A stretch of DNA of 64,000 nt from Ewingella sp049889095 (GTDB lineage: Bacteria > Pseudomonadota > Gammaproteobacteria > Enterobacterales > Enterobacteriaceae). The notes under the pieces were generated by a model that was given only the letters and a program-made list of their open reading frames with translations, was not told the DNA's origin and did not search any database. The translations under genes were made by a program, and so were the position numbers. This document shows, one piece after another, positions 17,941 through 27,056 of the stretch (positions are counted from its first letter, which is position 1; each line of letters opens with the position of its first letter). The stretch lies in NCBI GenBank assembly GCA_049889095.1, contig JBLJFK010000002.1; one strand, given 5' to 3'.

Positions 17941-19989
17941 TTATTGCAACGACGTCAGGCGCGGTAAGGTGAATTGCCGCCAGTGATGACACAGAGCGGC
18001 ATTACGGGTTTCCAGCGCCAGCGCGGTTTCCTCACGCCAGTGGCGCAACAGCGCTTTGCGGCCACTCAGTTGCAGGTTCGACGTGCATTGCGCCACAGTG
18101 AGCCCCTCCTGAAGATGAGCACGCAGCGCTGTCATAGGTAATTCAGTACACAGTAATAAACGTTGCAGCGCCGCATAACTGCTTTCCAGTGCGCGGTGAG
18201 CGAAGGCGAAACCGGCCAACTCCCGCCAGTCATCATCCGTCAATGTGGCGTCATCACTGGCGTTCAAATCTAAATCCAGAGGAATGATACGTTGAAGCCA
18301 GTACACGTCACGAGCCAGTTGCTGAACCGCATCATCAGCCATTGCATGACCGGCATCACTAAGCGGCAGTACCGCCATCGCGGCGTAACAACCGCTGCTG
18401 GCTTCCCGCTGACTGCCTATTCGTACCAGTCTGTAACCCGCCCTCTGCCACAGAGCAGCCAGTTCGGAGGTATAGCCAAAACTGACCGACAGGAAATCCA
18501 GCCCCTGCGATACGGCCGGCCCGACCTGCTGCGCCAACAATGCCAGTGCGATACCCTGACGACGCATGTCAGGCTGAACGGCAATACGGCTGACGCGACG
18601 TGAACGCAGTACCGGTGCGCAACCCTGCCCGGCGTGAGCCGCCAGAGATTGTGCCACCAAATTGCCACGCGGACGTCGCCTTCCGGCCCAGACTTCGTGG
18701 GCCAGCGCCTCACTTAAGCCACCCTCGTCCACCAGCCATATCGCCCCCGCCACGCGGTTTTGCAACATGGCTGCGGCAAAAGCGCTGCCGGGCACATCGA
18801 GCAGGCGGCGTAAATCCAGGGGTGAAGTTCGGTAATGTGCGCTGGTCAACAGGCCGTAAAAACCGGCCAGCAGGTTGGGTTCTGACAACCACTGCGCGTT
18901 ATCTATCGTGCAGAACTGAATGTCTTCGGATTGGAGGGCTAAGGCTGGCGCATCATTGAACAGCAAAAGATGGTCAAGAAAAGGCTCCAGCGGGTCAGTC
19001 GCAGACCAGCGGATCGGCACCTCCAGGCGCAGGTCATGCCACTGCGGGAGTGACGCGCAGAATTTGAGTATGAAACCGCGGCCAGTGCCTTCATAGCCCT
19101 GCACGGTAGTCGTCAGCAGCACGCGCGGGAAGAAAGCGATAAGTTTAGATAATAACGGTGCAGGAATAGCGGCCGCTTCGTCAATCAGCAACCAGTCCAC
19201 TTCCGTGACGGCATTATTCTCGCAATACTCCAGCAGGGCATCGGGCGACCAGAAACGTGCTTTCCCCTGACCTTGGTCGCAAAGCTGCTGTGCCGCGGCT
19301 TTGGCCGGTGCGCTCACCCAGCATGTACCCGGCCACTTAGCGACTAACATGCCCGCCAGCGTTGATTTTCCCCGTCCTCGGGCAGCAGTCAGTATCCAAA
19401 CACCTTCTTTGGCTGCCAGTAAACGTGACAAAATCTGCTGTTGTTGCCGCGTCGGCTGCCCGTCCGGCGGCGTCCAATCTGGGGCCGCCGGTAAGTAAGT
19501 CAACGTGCACGGCAGATGCTGGCGCCAGATCAGACCACTGGGATCCTGTTCAAGACATTGCTGCAAACGACGGATGAAATTCGGCGTGGGGATCGGTTCA
19601 GGCCGTTCACTCCAGCGGACGCTGTCAGCGTCTGGCTGCAGCGGCCACTGCTGCCACTGCGGCACCAGTAAAATCAGCCAGCTTCCGGCACGTAACGTGC
19701 CGGCGAAAGCGGCCAGTGCCTCCGCGTTCAGTCCAAACCGTGCATCAAATATACCGTGCTGTTTTTCCTGCCCAAGCAATGCAGGAACAGCAGAGAAAGT
19801 GACTGACTCAGCCCCTAATGGCGGTCTGTCACTCACCCACAGCCAGTCACCACACAGCCCTTCACTGAACGCTGCTGCCTGCTCTGCACACCAGCCCGCT
19901 TCACCGCTTAATACCAGCAAGCGACGCACACCCAGTTGCTGCAGTTGATATTGCAGCGCGGTTTTCAGCGCGGGATCGGGGAGCGTCAC
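17941..19989 (-). CDS. tmcA: tRNA(Met) cytidine acetyltransferase TmcA
   Basis: A 682-residue enzyme that makes N4-acetylcytidine at the wobble position of elongator tRNA-Met, using acetyl-CoA and ATP. The helicase-like module has a Walker A motif in TAARGRGKSTLAG and a Walker B in WLLIDEAAAIPAP. The GNAT acetyltransferase module follows (IAVQPDMRRQGIALALLAQQ). Length is close to E. coli (671). The start is GTG at 19989, one base after the stop of the DUF441 gene, so the two are probably co-transcribed. Confidence 0.95.
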   Translation of the reverse strand: MTLPDPALKTALQYQLQQLGVRRLLVLSGEAGWCAEQAAAFSEGLCGDWLWVSDRPPLGAESVTFSAVPALLGQEKQHGIFDARFGLNAEALAAFAGTLRAGSWLILLVPQWQQWPLQPDADSVRWSERPEPIPTPNFIRRLQQCLEQDPSGLIWRQHLPCTLTYLPAAPDWTPPDGQPTRQQQQILSRLLAAKEGVWILTAARGRGKSTLAGMLVAKWPGTCWVSAPAKAAAQQLCDQGQGKARFWSPDALLEYCENNAVTEVDWLLIDEAAAIPAPLLSKLIAFFPRVLLTTTVQGYEGTGRGFILKFCASLPQWHDLRLEVPIRWSATDPLEPFLDHLLLFNDAPALALQSEDIQFCTIDNAQWLSEPNLLAGFYGLLTSAHYRTSPLDLRRLLDVPGSAFAAAMLQNRVAGAIWLVDEGGLSEALAHEVWAGRRRPRGNLVAQSLAAHAGQGCAPVLRSRRVSRIAVQPDMRRQGIALALLAQQVGPAVSQGLDFLSVSFGYTSELAALWQRAGYRLVRIGSQREASSGCYAAMAVLPLSDAGHAMADDAVQQLARDVYWLQRIIPLDLDLNASDDATLTDDDWRELAGFAFAHRALESSYAALQRLLLCTELPMTALRAHLQEGLTVAQCTSNLQLSGRKALLRHWREETALALETRNAALCHHWRQFTLPRLTSLQ

Positions 19990-19990
19990 T

Positions 19991-20443
19991 TCAGGTTTTC
20001 CCCACCATCAATGAGAGCAGTCCGGCGGCAATCAGCGGCCCGACAGGTACGCCTTTAAACAGCGCCACACCCAGCACGGTGCCGACCAGCAGACCGGCCA
20101 CCAGATGGGGTTGGGAGCCCATCAACGTCAGACCGCGCCCACCCAGCCACGACACCAGCACGCCGACCACAATCGCCAGGATAGATTTCCAGTGCATAAA
20201 GGAGTGCATCACGGTGCTGGCGCTGATCTTCCCGCTGGCAATCGGTGCCATGACACCAATCGTCAGAATAATGATGCCGATAGTCAGGCCATAACGTTCT
20301 ATCCACGGGAAAAACTGGTTGAGCGGCGTGATGCGAACGGTAAGAAGAAAGAACATCGCGATGGTAACGGCACTGTTATTACTGATAATCCCCAAACCAG
20401 CAAACACCAGTAAAATCAAAAGAGTAGGATCGAGAAAAGCCAT
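19991..20443 (-). CDS. DUF441/YeaL-family membrane protein
   Basis: A 150-residue integral membrane protein with about four hydrophobic segments (LLILLVFAGLGII, GLTIGIIILTIGVMAP, ILAIVVGVLVSWLGGRG, LVAGLLVGTVLGVALF). It matches the UPF0756/DUF441 family whose E. coli member is YeaL. In E. coli yeaL lies elsewhere; here the gene is directly upstream of tmcA with one base between them. Function is not known. Confidence 0.88.
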   Translation of the reverse strand: MAFLDPTLLILLVFAGLGIISNNSAVTIAMFFLLTVRITPLNQFFPWIERYGLTIGIIILTIGVMAPIASGKISASTVMHSFMHWKSILAIVVGVLVSWLGGRGLTLMGSQPHLVAGLLVGTVLGVALFKGVPVGPLIAAGLLSLMVGKT

Positions 20444-20566
20444 GTCTATCCCTGCATTTCAATATATAAAGAGAAAAGAGGCACGCAGGCCCCTCTGGAT
20501 CGTACGCTGATTATTGAACAGTTTCTGCGGGCAGACCAGCGTTCAATGGCTTGAATTGGCAGGGGA

Positions 20567-21445
20567 TTAGCGGTTGGCGAAGGTATTGCACTGGTTCGGA
20601 TCCCCACTGTCGAAGCCGCGTTTGAACCAGGTGTAGCGCTGCTGCGAGGTACCGTGAGTAAAGCTGTCCGGCACCACTCGTCCCTGACCTTGCTGTTGCA
20701 AACGATCGTCACCAATGGCCTGCGCGGCATCCAGCGCTTCTTTCAGATCTCCCTCTTCCAGCGCATTCTGCTGCTGCATGCTGTGTCCCCACACGCCGGC
20801 AAAGCAGTCGGCCTGCAATTCCATCTTCACCGACAGTTGGTTGACGGTGGTTTGCGAAGCGCCCTGCTGCATCTGCTGCACTTTGCTATCGATGCCCATC
20901 AGATGCTGCACATGATGACCCACTTCATGCGCGACGACATATCCCTGCGCAAAGTCGCCGCCTGCGCCGAGCTTGTCTTTTAGCTCCTGATAAAAGGATA
21001 AATCGATATAAACCGTGCTGTCCGCCGGGCAATAGAACGGCCCCATGACGGACTGGCCGGTGCCACAGCCGGTACGGGTTGAGCCACGATACATCACCAG
21101 TTTGGGGTCAATGTACGTTTGCCCCTGACGCTGAAAGATCGTTTTCCAGGTGTCTTCGGTTGAGGCGAGGATCACCGAGGTGAATTTAGCCTGCTCGTCA
21201 TCTTTCGGGCTTATCGATTGAGCGCGCGTCTGCTGGGTACCGCCGGACTGGCCGCCGTCAATGAGCGGCGTGAGGTCCACACCGTAGTAACCCGCAATCA
21301 GCACGACGATAATGATCACAATACCGCTTTTACCACGAATAGGCAGACGCATACCGCCACCACCTAAGCCACCTCTTCCGCTGCCCGAACTCTCTCCGCG
21401 CCTGTCTTCCACATTGTCGCTTTCACGACGTCCTTGCCAACGCAT
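20567..21445 (-). CDS. ypfJ: YpfJ putative neutral zinc metallopeptidase
   Basis: A 292-residue protein with a charged, Gly-rich N-terminus, one membrane anchor (SGIVIIIVVLIAGYYGV, about 40-56) and a periplasmic domain. The zinc motif HEVGHHVQH lies near residue 173, with MELQADCFAG supplying the downstream acidic ligand. Four cysteines are present. Members are called neutral zinc metallopeptidases by sequence, but substrates are unknown. The order tmcA-ypfJ-purC follows E. coli apart from the inserted DUF441 gene. Confidence 0.92.
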   Translation of the reverse strand: MRWQGRRESDNVEDRRGESSGSGRGGLGGGGMRLPIRGKSGIVIIIVVLIAGYYGVDLTPLIDGGQSGGTQQTRAQSISPKDDEQAKFTSVILASTEDTWKTIFQRQGQTYIDPKLVMYRGSTRTGCGTGQSVMGPFYCPADSTVYIDLSFYQELKDKLGAGGDFAQGYVVAHEVGHHVQHLMGIDSKVQQMQQGASQTTVNQLSVKMELQADCFAGVWGHSMQQQNALEEGDLKEALDAAQAIGDDRLQQQGQGRVVPDSFTHGTSQQRYTWFKRGFDSGDPNQCNTFANR

Positions 21446-21573
21446 AGATTCATCTCCCCTGCTGTTTTCTTAAGATTAGATAATGAGCTATGTAAATACC
21501 ATTGGCCCAAAGCGGCAATTTTAAAGCAGATGGGCACAAAGAGAATGAATTCAGGGCAATAAATGCGAAAAAT

Positions 21574-21598
21574 AAAAAAAGGCAGTCAAATGACCGCC
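21574..21598 (-). terminator. Terminator after purC
   Basis: On the minus strand a GGCGGTC/GACTGCC stem with one G-T pair is followed by seven T. It lies 70 bases beyond the purC stop. Confidence 0.75.
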
Positions 21599-21669
21599 CT
21601 TCTCACTGACAACATCAGTATTACCGCTGCGTAAACGATTGCGTCGTCAGGCTAAAAAATCGTTGCCGA

Positions 21670-22383
21670 TCAGTCTAATTTAACACCGATGCGGTGAGCG
21701 ACCTCTTCGTAAGCTTCGATCAGGCCACCCAGACTCTGGCGGTAGCGATCTTTGTCCATCTTGTTGAGGGTTTTCTTGTCCCACAGACGGCTGCCATCTG
21801 GGGAAAACTCATCGCCCAATACCACTTCACCGTTGAACAGACCAAATTCCAGTTTGAAATCGACCAAGATCAGACCGGCATCATCAAACAGTTTACTCAG
21901 CACGTCGTTGGCTTTGTAGCTCAGCTCTTTCATACGCGCCAGATGCTCTTCGTTCACCCAACCGAAGGTTTTACAGTAAGACTCGTTGATCATCGGGTCA
22001 TGCATCGCATCGTTTTTCAGGAATAGATCGAACAACGGTGGATTGAGTTCCAGACCTTCTTCAATGCCCAGACGTTTTACCAGCGACCCCGCCGCACGGT
22101 TACGGATCACGCATTCTACCGGGACCATATCCAGTTTTTTCACCAGCACTTCGGTGTCAGACAGCAGACGCTCCATTTGCGTAGGAATACCAGCTTCTTC
22201 CAGTTTAGTCATGATGAAGTGGTTAAACTTGTTGTTAACCATGCCCTTACGGTCAAACTGCTCAATGCGCTGACCATCCAGTGCTGACGTATCATTACGG
22301 AACTCCAACACCAGCAGATCTGGATTTTCGGTGGTGAAGACGGTTTTCGCCTTTCCGCGATACAACTCAGCTAACTTTTGCAT
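21670..22383 (-). CDS. purC: SAICAR synthetase PurC
   Basis: A 237-residue enzyme of purine synthesis. It joins CAIR and aspartate with ATP to give SAICAR. Family features are KLAELYRGKAKTVF at the nucleotide-binding start, VECVIRNRAAGSLVKRLG, LILVDFKLEFG and LGDEFSPDGSRLWD. Length equals the E. coli protein. A GGAGTAA site precedes the ATG. It is downstream of dapA-bamC, but a terminator lies between bamC and purC. Confidence 0.97.
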   Translation of the reverse strand: MQKLAELYRGKAKTVFTTENPDLLVLEFRNDTSALDGQRIEQFDRKGMVNNKFNHFIMTKLEEAGIPTQMERLLSDTEVLVKKLDMVPVECVIRNRAAGSLVKRLGIEEGLELNPPLFDLFLKNDAMHDPMINESYCKTFGWVNEEHLARMKELSYKANDVLSKLFDDAGLILVDFKLEFGLFNGEVVLGDEFSPDGSRLWDKKTLNKMDKDRYRQSLGGLIEAYEEVAHRIGVKLD

Positions 22384-22445
22384 CTTAAGTTACTCCAATA
22401 GGTAGTGGTAATACTTGCAACATCATTTGATAAAAAAAAGGATGT

Positions 22446-22467
22446 AAAAAGGGGCCGAAGCCCCTTT
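22446..22467 (-). terminator. Terminator between bamC and purC
   Basis: On the minus strand AAGGGGC-TTCG-GCCCCTT with a very stable TTCG loop is followed by a T run. It would end most dapA-bamC transcripts before purC. Confidence 0.85.
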
Positions 22468-22478
22468 CTGATAACATT

Positions 22479-23549
22479 TTACTTCGTAGCACTGCTCTGA
22501 CTAAACGCAGCCTGCATGACCGCCACCATCGCATCGTTCTGCGACTGGCTGAGTGCATGTCCTTTAGGATCAAGGAATTGCAAGCTACTGCGGTTGTCGA
22601 GATCGCCGACCTGAAGCTTGTAATCACCGGAAGCCAGACCCGGATCTTTCGCACCTAATGTATCCCAGGCGCTGTCGTTCAACGGGCTATAGGTCACAGA
22701 CATCGTTCCTAGCGGACGGCTGCTGTCGGTTACTTTCATGCCCGCTTTAGCCAAGGCATTTGGCAGACGATCCCACACTACGCCGTAGGTTGCACGCACG
22801 ATAAGTACAGCCAGACCCGTGTCATCCGCGCCGCTCTGCACGTCGATTTCACCTGCTTTGCGGTTATCCAGACTGGCTTGTGTATCCTGCTGCACTTTAT
22901 CAAGGCTTGCAGTGATGGAGTTCAGCATCTGGCTGTTGTAACGCTGGATCTCAGCCGGTGCGGTAACCACCTTATCTTGCTGTTTCAGCTCAAGCGTTTT
23001 CACCGTCAGGGCTAACTGGTAGCTCTGCTGCTGAACGCTGATCTGGTAACGGCCCTGATACTGGAAGTCTTCATCAGCACGATTCCAGTCAACCATGTCA
23101 GTAGACAAAGTCTGTTTAGCATCATCGCGGCTGGCAATTTTAAAGTTATTCTGCTGAACCGCTTTAACCACGTTGTTCCACAGGTCGCGGTTTTGCGGGG
23201 TATTTTCCAACAATACGGTACCGCTGTCGCCGGTAAATTGGGTACGCGAACCGTTGAGCAGCGCCAGCGGCTGCATTGGCGGACGGATATCCAGTTGTTT
23301 GCCAACGCTGCCTTTAAGCGCGCCGCGAGGAATTTCATAAGTACCATTTTGCAGTGGCAGAATCATTCCAGCAGGGGCTTTCAGCTCACTGACAGGAGGA
23401 GCGTCCAGATAGGCTTCATCGCCACTTACCTGACGTTTATAGCGCTGATCGGTGGAACATGCCGCCAACAGCATGATGAGGGATATCCCCACTACTTTCG
23501 CAACCATAGACTTTTGCAATCTGGTTTTTTGAACTAATGAACAGGCCAT
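22479..23549 (-). CDS. bamC: Outer-membrane assembly lipoprotein BamC
   Basis: A 356-residue lipoprotein of the BAM complex, which inserts beta-barrel proteins in the outer membrane. The lipobox is in LIMLLAACS, with the lipidated Cys near residue 31, followed by the BamD-binding unstructured stretch TDQRYKRQVSGDEAYLDAPP. Two helix-grip domains follow. The ATG at 23549 has an AGGGAG site; a TTG one codon upstream is not favoured. It lies just after dapA, as in E. coli. Confidence 0.95.
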   Translation of the reverse strand: MACSLVQKTRLQKSMVAKVVGISLIMLLAACSTDQRYKRQVSGDEAYLDAPPVSELKAPAGMILPLQNGTYEIPRGALKGSVGKQLDIRPPMQPLALLNGSRTQFTGDSGTVLLENTPQNRDLWNNVVKAVQQNNFKIASRDDAKQTLSTDMVDWNRADEDFQYQGRYQISVQQQSYQLALTVKTLELKQQDKVVTAPAEIQRYNSQMLNSITASLDKVQQDTQASLDNRKAGEIDVQSGADDTGLAVLIVRATYGVVWDRLPNALAKAGMKVTDSSRPLGTMSVTYSPLNDSAWDTLGAKDPGLASGDYKLQVGDLDNRSSLQFLDPKGHALSQSQNDAMVAVMQAAFSQSSATK

Positions 23550-23565
23550 CAAATCTCCCTAAGAG

Positions 23566-24447
23566 TTACAGCAAACCGGCGCTTTTTAATGCGTTTTCCA
23601 CTACCGGACGGGCAGCATCTGTTAACGGCGTCATAGGCAGACGCAGTGTATCGGTTGCCATCAACCCCAGTGCCTTACAGGCCCATTTCACCGGGATCGG
23701 GTTTGCTTCTACAAACAAATGCTGATGCAACGGCATCAAGCGCTGATTTAAGCGACGCGCTTCGGCAAAATTGCCCTGCGCGGCCAGCTCACAAAGTTGT
23801 GCCATTTCACGTGCTGCCACGTTGGCTGTCACGGAAATAACCCCTTTGCCGCCGAGTTGCATGAAGTCCAGGCCACTGGCGTCATCGCCGCTCAGCAGAA
23901 TGAAGTCTTCATCATCAACCAGCACTTGGATCTGGCTAACACGACTTAAGTTCCCCGTTGCCTCTTTAAGAGCAACAATATTCTTTATTTTTGCTAAACG
24001 AGCCACGGTTGGCGGCAGCATGTCGCAGCCGGTACGTGAAGGCACGTTATAGAGAATTTGCGGCAGGGACGTATGTTCAGCGATGGCTTTAAAATGCTGG
24101 AACAAACCTTCCTGAGTCGGGCGGTTATAATAAGGTGTGACGGTCAGACAGCCAACAATGCCTGTATTTTCAAAACGCTGGGTGAGCGAAATCGCTTCGG
24201 CGGTGGAGTTAGCACCGGTTCCTGCGATAACGGGAATGCGCCCATCGGACAGTTCTAGCGTTTGCATGACCACGTCACCGTGTTCGTCATGCGTTAATGT
24301 CGCCGACTCACCGGTTGTGCCTACGGAAACGATCGCCGCAGTACCACTGGACACATGATAATCAATCAGTTTTTTTAAACTCGCGCGATCGACGGCACCT
24401 TTGTCGTCCATCGGCGTAACCAGTGCAACAATACTTCCCGTAAACAT
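23566..24447 (-). CDS. dapA: 4-hydroxy-tetrahydrodipicolinate synthase DapA
   Basis: A 293-residue class I aldolase-type enzyme and the first committed step to diaminopimelate and lysine. It condenses pyruvate with aspartate semialdehyde. The Schiff-base lysine is in NIVALKEATGN (about 161). The catalytic Tyr lies in TVTPYYNRPTQ, and the pyruvate-binding GTTGESATL is present. The ATG at 24447 has a strong AGGGGAAGG site and gives the family N-terminus MFTGSIVALVTP; nine extra upstream codons are rejected. It is divergent from gcvR. Confidence 0.97.
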   Translation of the reverse strand: MFTGSIVALVTPMDDKGAVDRASLKKLIDYHVSSGTAAIVSVGTTGESATLTHDEHGDVVMQTLELSDGRIPVIAGTGANSTAEAISLTQRFENTGIVGCLTVTPYYNRPTQEGLFQHFKAIAEHTSLPQILYNVPSRTGCDMLPPTVARLAKIKNIVALKEATGNLSRVSQIQVLVDDEDFILLSGDDASGLDFMQLGGKGVISVTANVAAREMAQLCELAAQGNFAEARRLNQRLMPLHQHLFVEANPIPVKWACKALGLMATDTLRLPMTPLTDAARPVVENALKSAGLL

Positions 24448-24592
24448 TGACCTTCCCCTCCACAAACAGGTCACTCATGGTACTTTTGACACCACTGCAA
24501 AAGCAAGCAATCAACGTGTTGTAAGCGCTTGTCCGGCGGTTTTTTTTATGTTTACCTTGAGAATACTCCCAAGCATGACAGGAAGAGCAATT

Positions 24593-25153
24593 TTGCCGCA
24601 GCCACAACAACACTATCTTGTTATCACCGCATTAGGTGCTGACCGCCCAGGTATCGTGAACACCATTACCCGTCAGGTCAGCAGTTGCGGTTGTAATATC
24701 GAAGACAGCCGTCTGGCAATGCTCGGTGACGAGTTCACCTTTATTATGTTTCTTTCCGGCAGTTGGAATGCCATCACCCTGATTGAGTCCACTCTGCCGC
24801 AAAAAGGGGCCGAGCTGGAGCTTCTGATCGTAATGAAACGCACCAGCGCTCACGAACGCCCACCGATGCCCGCAACCGTGTGGGTTAAAGTCGAAGTCAA
24901 AGATTCCCCGCACCTGATCGAGCGCTTTACCGACTTGTTCGATACGCATCGGATGAACATTGCCGAACTGGCATCCAAGACCCATCCAGTCGAGGGTGTT
25001 AATCCAGTTCAGTTGTCTATACAGATAACAGCTCACAGCCCGGCCAACGCCGATGCAACAATTATTGAGCAAGCTTTTCATCAGCTATGTACAGAACTGA
25101 ATGCGCAAGGCAGTATTAATGTCGTAAGCAACACTCAGCATGATGACAATTGA
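24593..25153 (+). CDS. gcvR: Glycine cleavage system regulator GcvR (TTG start)
   Basis: A 186-residue protein with two ACT domains (QHYLVITALGADRPGIVNTI and WVKVEVKDSPHLIERFTDLF). GcvR binds GcvA and blocks activation of the gcv operon when glycine is low. The start chosen is TTG at 24593. It has an AGGAAGAG site at good spacing and gives MPQPQQHYLVITALG, close to E. coli MTLSSQHYLVITALG. An in-frame ATG at 24575 has no ribosome-binding site. The gene is divergent from dapA and is followed 13 bases later by bcp. Confidence 0.93.
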   Translation: MPQPQQHYLVITALGADRPGIVNTITRQVSSCGCNIEDSRLAMLGDEFTFIMFLSGSWNAITLIESTLPQKGAELELLIVMKRTSAHERPPMPATVWVKVEVKDSPHLIERFTDLFDTHRMNIAELASKTHPVEGVNPVQLSIQITAHSPANADATIIEQAFHQLCTELNAQGSINVVSNTQHDDN

Positions 25154-25166
25154 CGGAGATATAAAA

Positions 25167-25634
25167 ATGAGCCCACTGAAAGCCGGTGATTCTGCGCCGC
25201 AATTTAGTTTGCCTGACCAGGACGGCGAACAGATTAATCTGGCCGACTTCCAGGGACAGAAGGTCCTGGTCTATTTCTACCCCAAGGCCATGACGCCTGG
25301 TTGTACCGTTCAGGCCTGCGGCCTGCGTGACAATATGGACCAATTGAAAGAAGCAGGTGTAGAAGTGCTGGGGATCAGCACGGATAAGCCAGAAAAACTT
25401 TCGCGCTTTATTGATAAAGAGATGCTGAATTTCACGCTGCTGTCTGATGAAGATCATCAGGTCTGCGAACAGTTTGGCGTCTGGGGCGAGAAAAGCTTCA
25501 TGGGCAAAACCTATGACGGCATCCACCGCATCAGCTTCCTGCTTGACGGTGACGGTAAGGTTGAAAAAGTGTTCGATGATTTCAAAACCAGCAATCACCA
25601 CGACATTGTGATGGCTTATCTCAACGAGAAATAA
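25167..25634 (+). CDS. bcp: Thiol peroxidase Bcp (BCP/PrxQ family)
   Basis: A 155-residue peroxiredoxin that reduces hydrogen peroxide and organic peroxides. The peroxidatic and resolving cysteines are in MTPGCTVQACGLRD, five residues apart as in PrxQ enzymes. The domain start KAGDSAPQFSLPDQDG and the YFYPKAMTPGCT loop are typical. The ATG at 25167 follows a GGAGAT site; a start nine codons upstream is rejected because it overlaps the gcvR end and lacks homology. Confidence 0.95.
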   Translation: MSPLKAGDSAPQFSLPDQDGEQINLADFQGQKVLVYFYPKAMTPGCTVQACGLRDNMDQLKEAGVEVLGISTDKPEKLSRFIDKEMLNFTLLSDEDHQVCEQFGVWGEKSFMGKTYDGIHRISFLLDGDGKVEKVFDDFKTSNHHDIVMAYLNEK

Positions 25635-25655
25635 GCCTCAGCAACACAGCCAGAT

Positions 25656-25680
25656 AAAAAAAGCGCAGACGCGCTTTTTT
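25656..25680. terminator. Bidirectional terminator between bcp and perM
   Basis: AAAAAGCGC-AGAC-GCGCTTTTT forms a symmetric hairpin flanked by A and T runs. It can end both bcp (plus) and perM (minus). Confidence 0.85.
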
Positions 25681-25710
25681 ATTTTGTATTATTTGACCAG
25701 CAACGACGTA

Positions 25711-26775
25711 TTAAGGCGCTTCATTGAGTAGCTCATCAGGCCAAACGTGTACCACGGCTTTCACCAGCGTTGCCAGCGGAATGGCAAAGAATACGCCCCA
25801 GAATCCCCACAATCCGCCGAAGATCACCACAGACAGAATAATCACCAGTGGGTGCAGATTCACCGCTTCAGAGAACAGCAGCGGCACAATGACGTTGCCG
25901 TCCAGCCCCTGCACCACCAGATATGCCACAAACAGCGTCCAGAAGTCAGCACCCATCCCCCACTGGAACAGCGCCACGACCACCACCGGAATAGTCACCA
26001 GCATGGCACCAATATAGGGAATAAGGACAGACAGACCGACCAACACCGCCAGCAGTAGCGAATAGCGCATGCCCATGATGAAGAACACCAGATAGGTCGC
26101 CACGCCGACGATGATCATCTCCAGTACTTTTCCACGAATATAATTAGTGATTTGCTGGTTCATCTCCTGCCAGACCTGCCCTGCCAGACCTCGGTCACGC
26201 GGCAACACGCGACGTACCGCACTGACCATCTGCTCTTTATCTTTGAGCAGGAAAAACACCATCATCGGCACCAGAATCAGGTAAATCGCCAGCGTCAGTA
26301 AACCGACCAGCGATGCCAGAGAGAATTTCACCAAATTATCACCGACGCCCGACAGCTTGGCGCGCAGGTTTTCAGCCATCATATCGATGATGCCGGCATC
26401 AACCAGAGCCGGATAGCGCTTAGGCAAGGTGGCCGCGAAATCGTAAAAGCGGTTGAGCATACTGGGCAAATCAGCCATCAGATTGATGCCCTGCTGCCAG
26501 GTGACCGGCGCGATAACAAACACTGCCAGCATCACCACACCGGCGAAAATCAGCAGCACGACGCTGGTAGACAGCGTGCGGGACAGCCCAAAATGTTGTA
26601 GCCGGGCCACCGGCCATTCGAGTAAATACGCCAGCACTATCGCCACCAGTAATGGGGCAAGAATGCCGTTGAAAAAATAGAGAATACAAAACCCAGCGAC
26701 CAAAATTGCCAATAAGGCAATGGCCTGAGGATCGGTGAATCGTCGGCGGTACCATTGTAATAACATCTCTAACAT
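25711..26775 (-). CDS. perM: PerM/AI-2E-family membrane permease
   Basis: A 354-residue inner-membrane protein of the AI-2 exporter/PerM family. It has a pair of N-terminal helices (AIALLAILVAGFCILYFF and LLVAIVLAYLLEWPVARL), a soluble middle part, then a cluster of five or six helices ending in GGLWGFWGVFFAIPLATLVKA. Substrate is unknown. The ATG at 26775 has a CAGGAG site and gives the E. coli-like start MLEMLLQWYRRRF. Nineteen further upstream codons are rejected. It is divergent from bepA. Confidence 0.92.
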   Translation of the reverse strand: MLEMLLQWYRRRFTDPQAIALLAILVAGFCILYFFNGILAPLLVAIVLAYLLEWPVARLQHFGLSRTLSTSVVLLIFAGVVMLAVFVIAPVTWQQGINLMADLPSMLNRFYDFAATLPKRYPALVDAGIIDMMAENLRAKLSGVGDNLVKFSLASLVGLLTLAIYLILVPMMVFFLLKDKEQMVSAVRRVLPRDRGLAGQVWQEMNQQITNYIRGKVLEMIIVGVATYLVFFIMGMRYSLLLAVLVGLSVLIPYIGAMLVTIPVVVVALFQWGMGADFWTLFVAYLVVQGLDGNVIVPLLFSEAVNLHPLVIILSVVIFGGLWGFWGVFFAIPLATLVKAVVHVWPDELLNEAP

Positions 26776-27056
26776 CGGATATCGCTCCTGTAAGATCCTG
26801 GTATAACGGGCCAACAGACGATTTGCCTGCATCCCTGCCCCTGATTCAGCCTTAGCGTAACTTTATGCTGAATATGTTGTCACAGAGGGTAATGGTTAAT
26901 CGCTTCAAAGTTTTCTGATCAGACTACTATTAAGTGTCAGAAAAATAGCAAAGAATGTGCCAGTGAAAGAGTGTACTGGAGTCCGTTTCACGGAAGAAGA
27001 GCTCTTATGGCTGTTTACGTCAGAGTGATCAATTATTCATTAGGAATGGCTTAATT

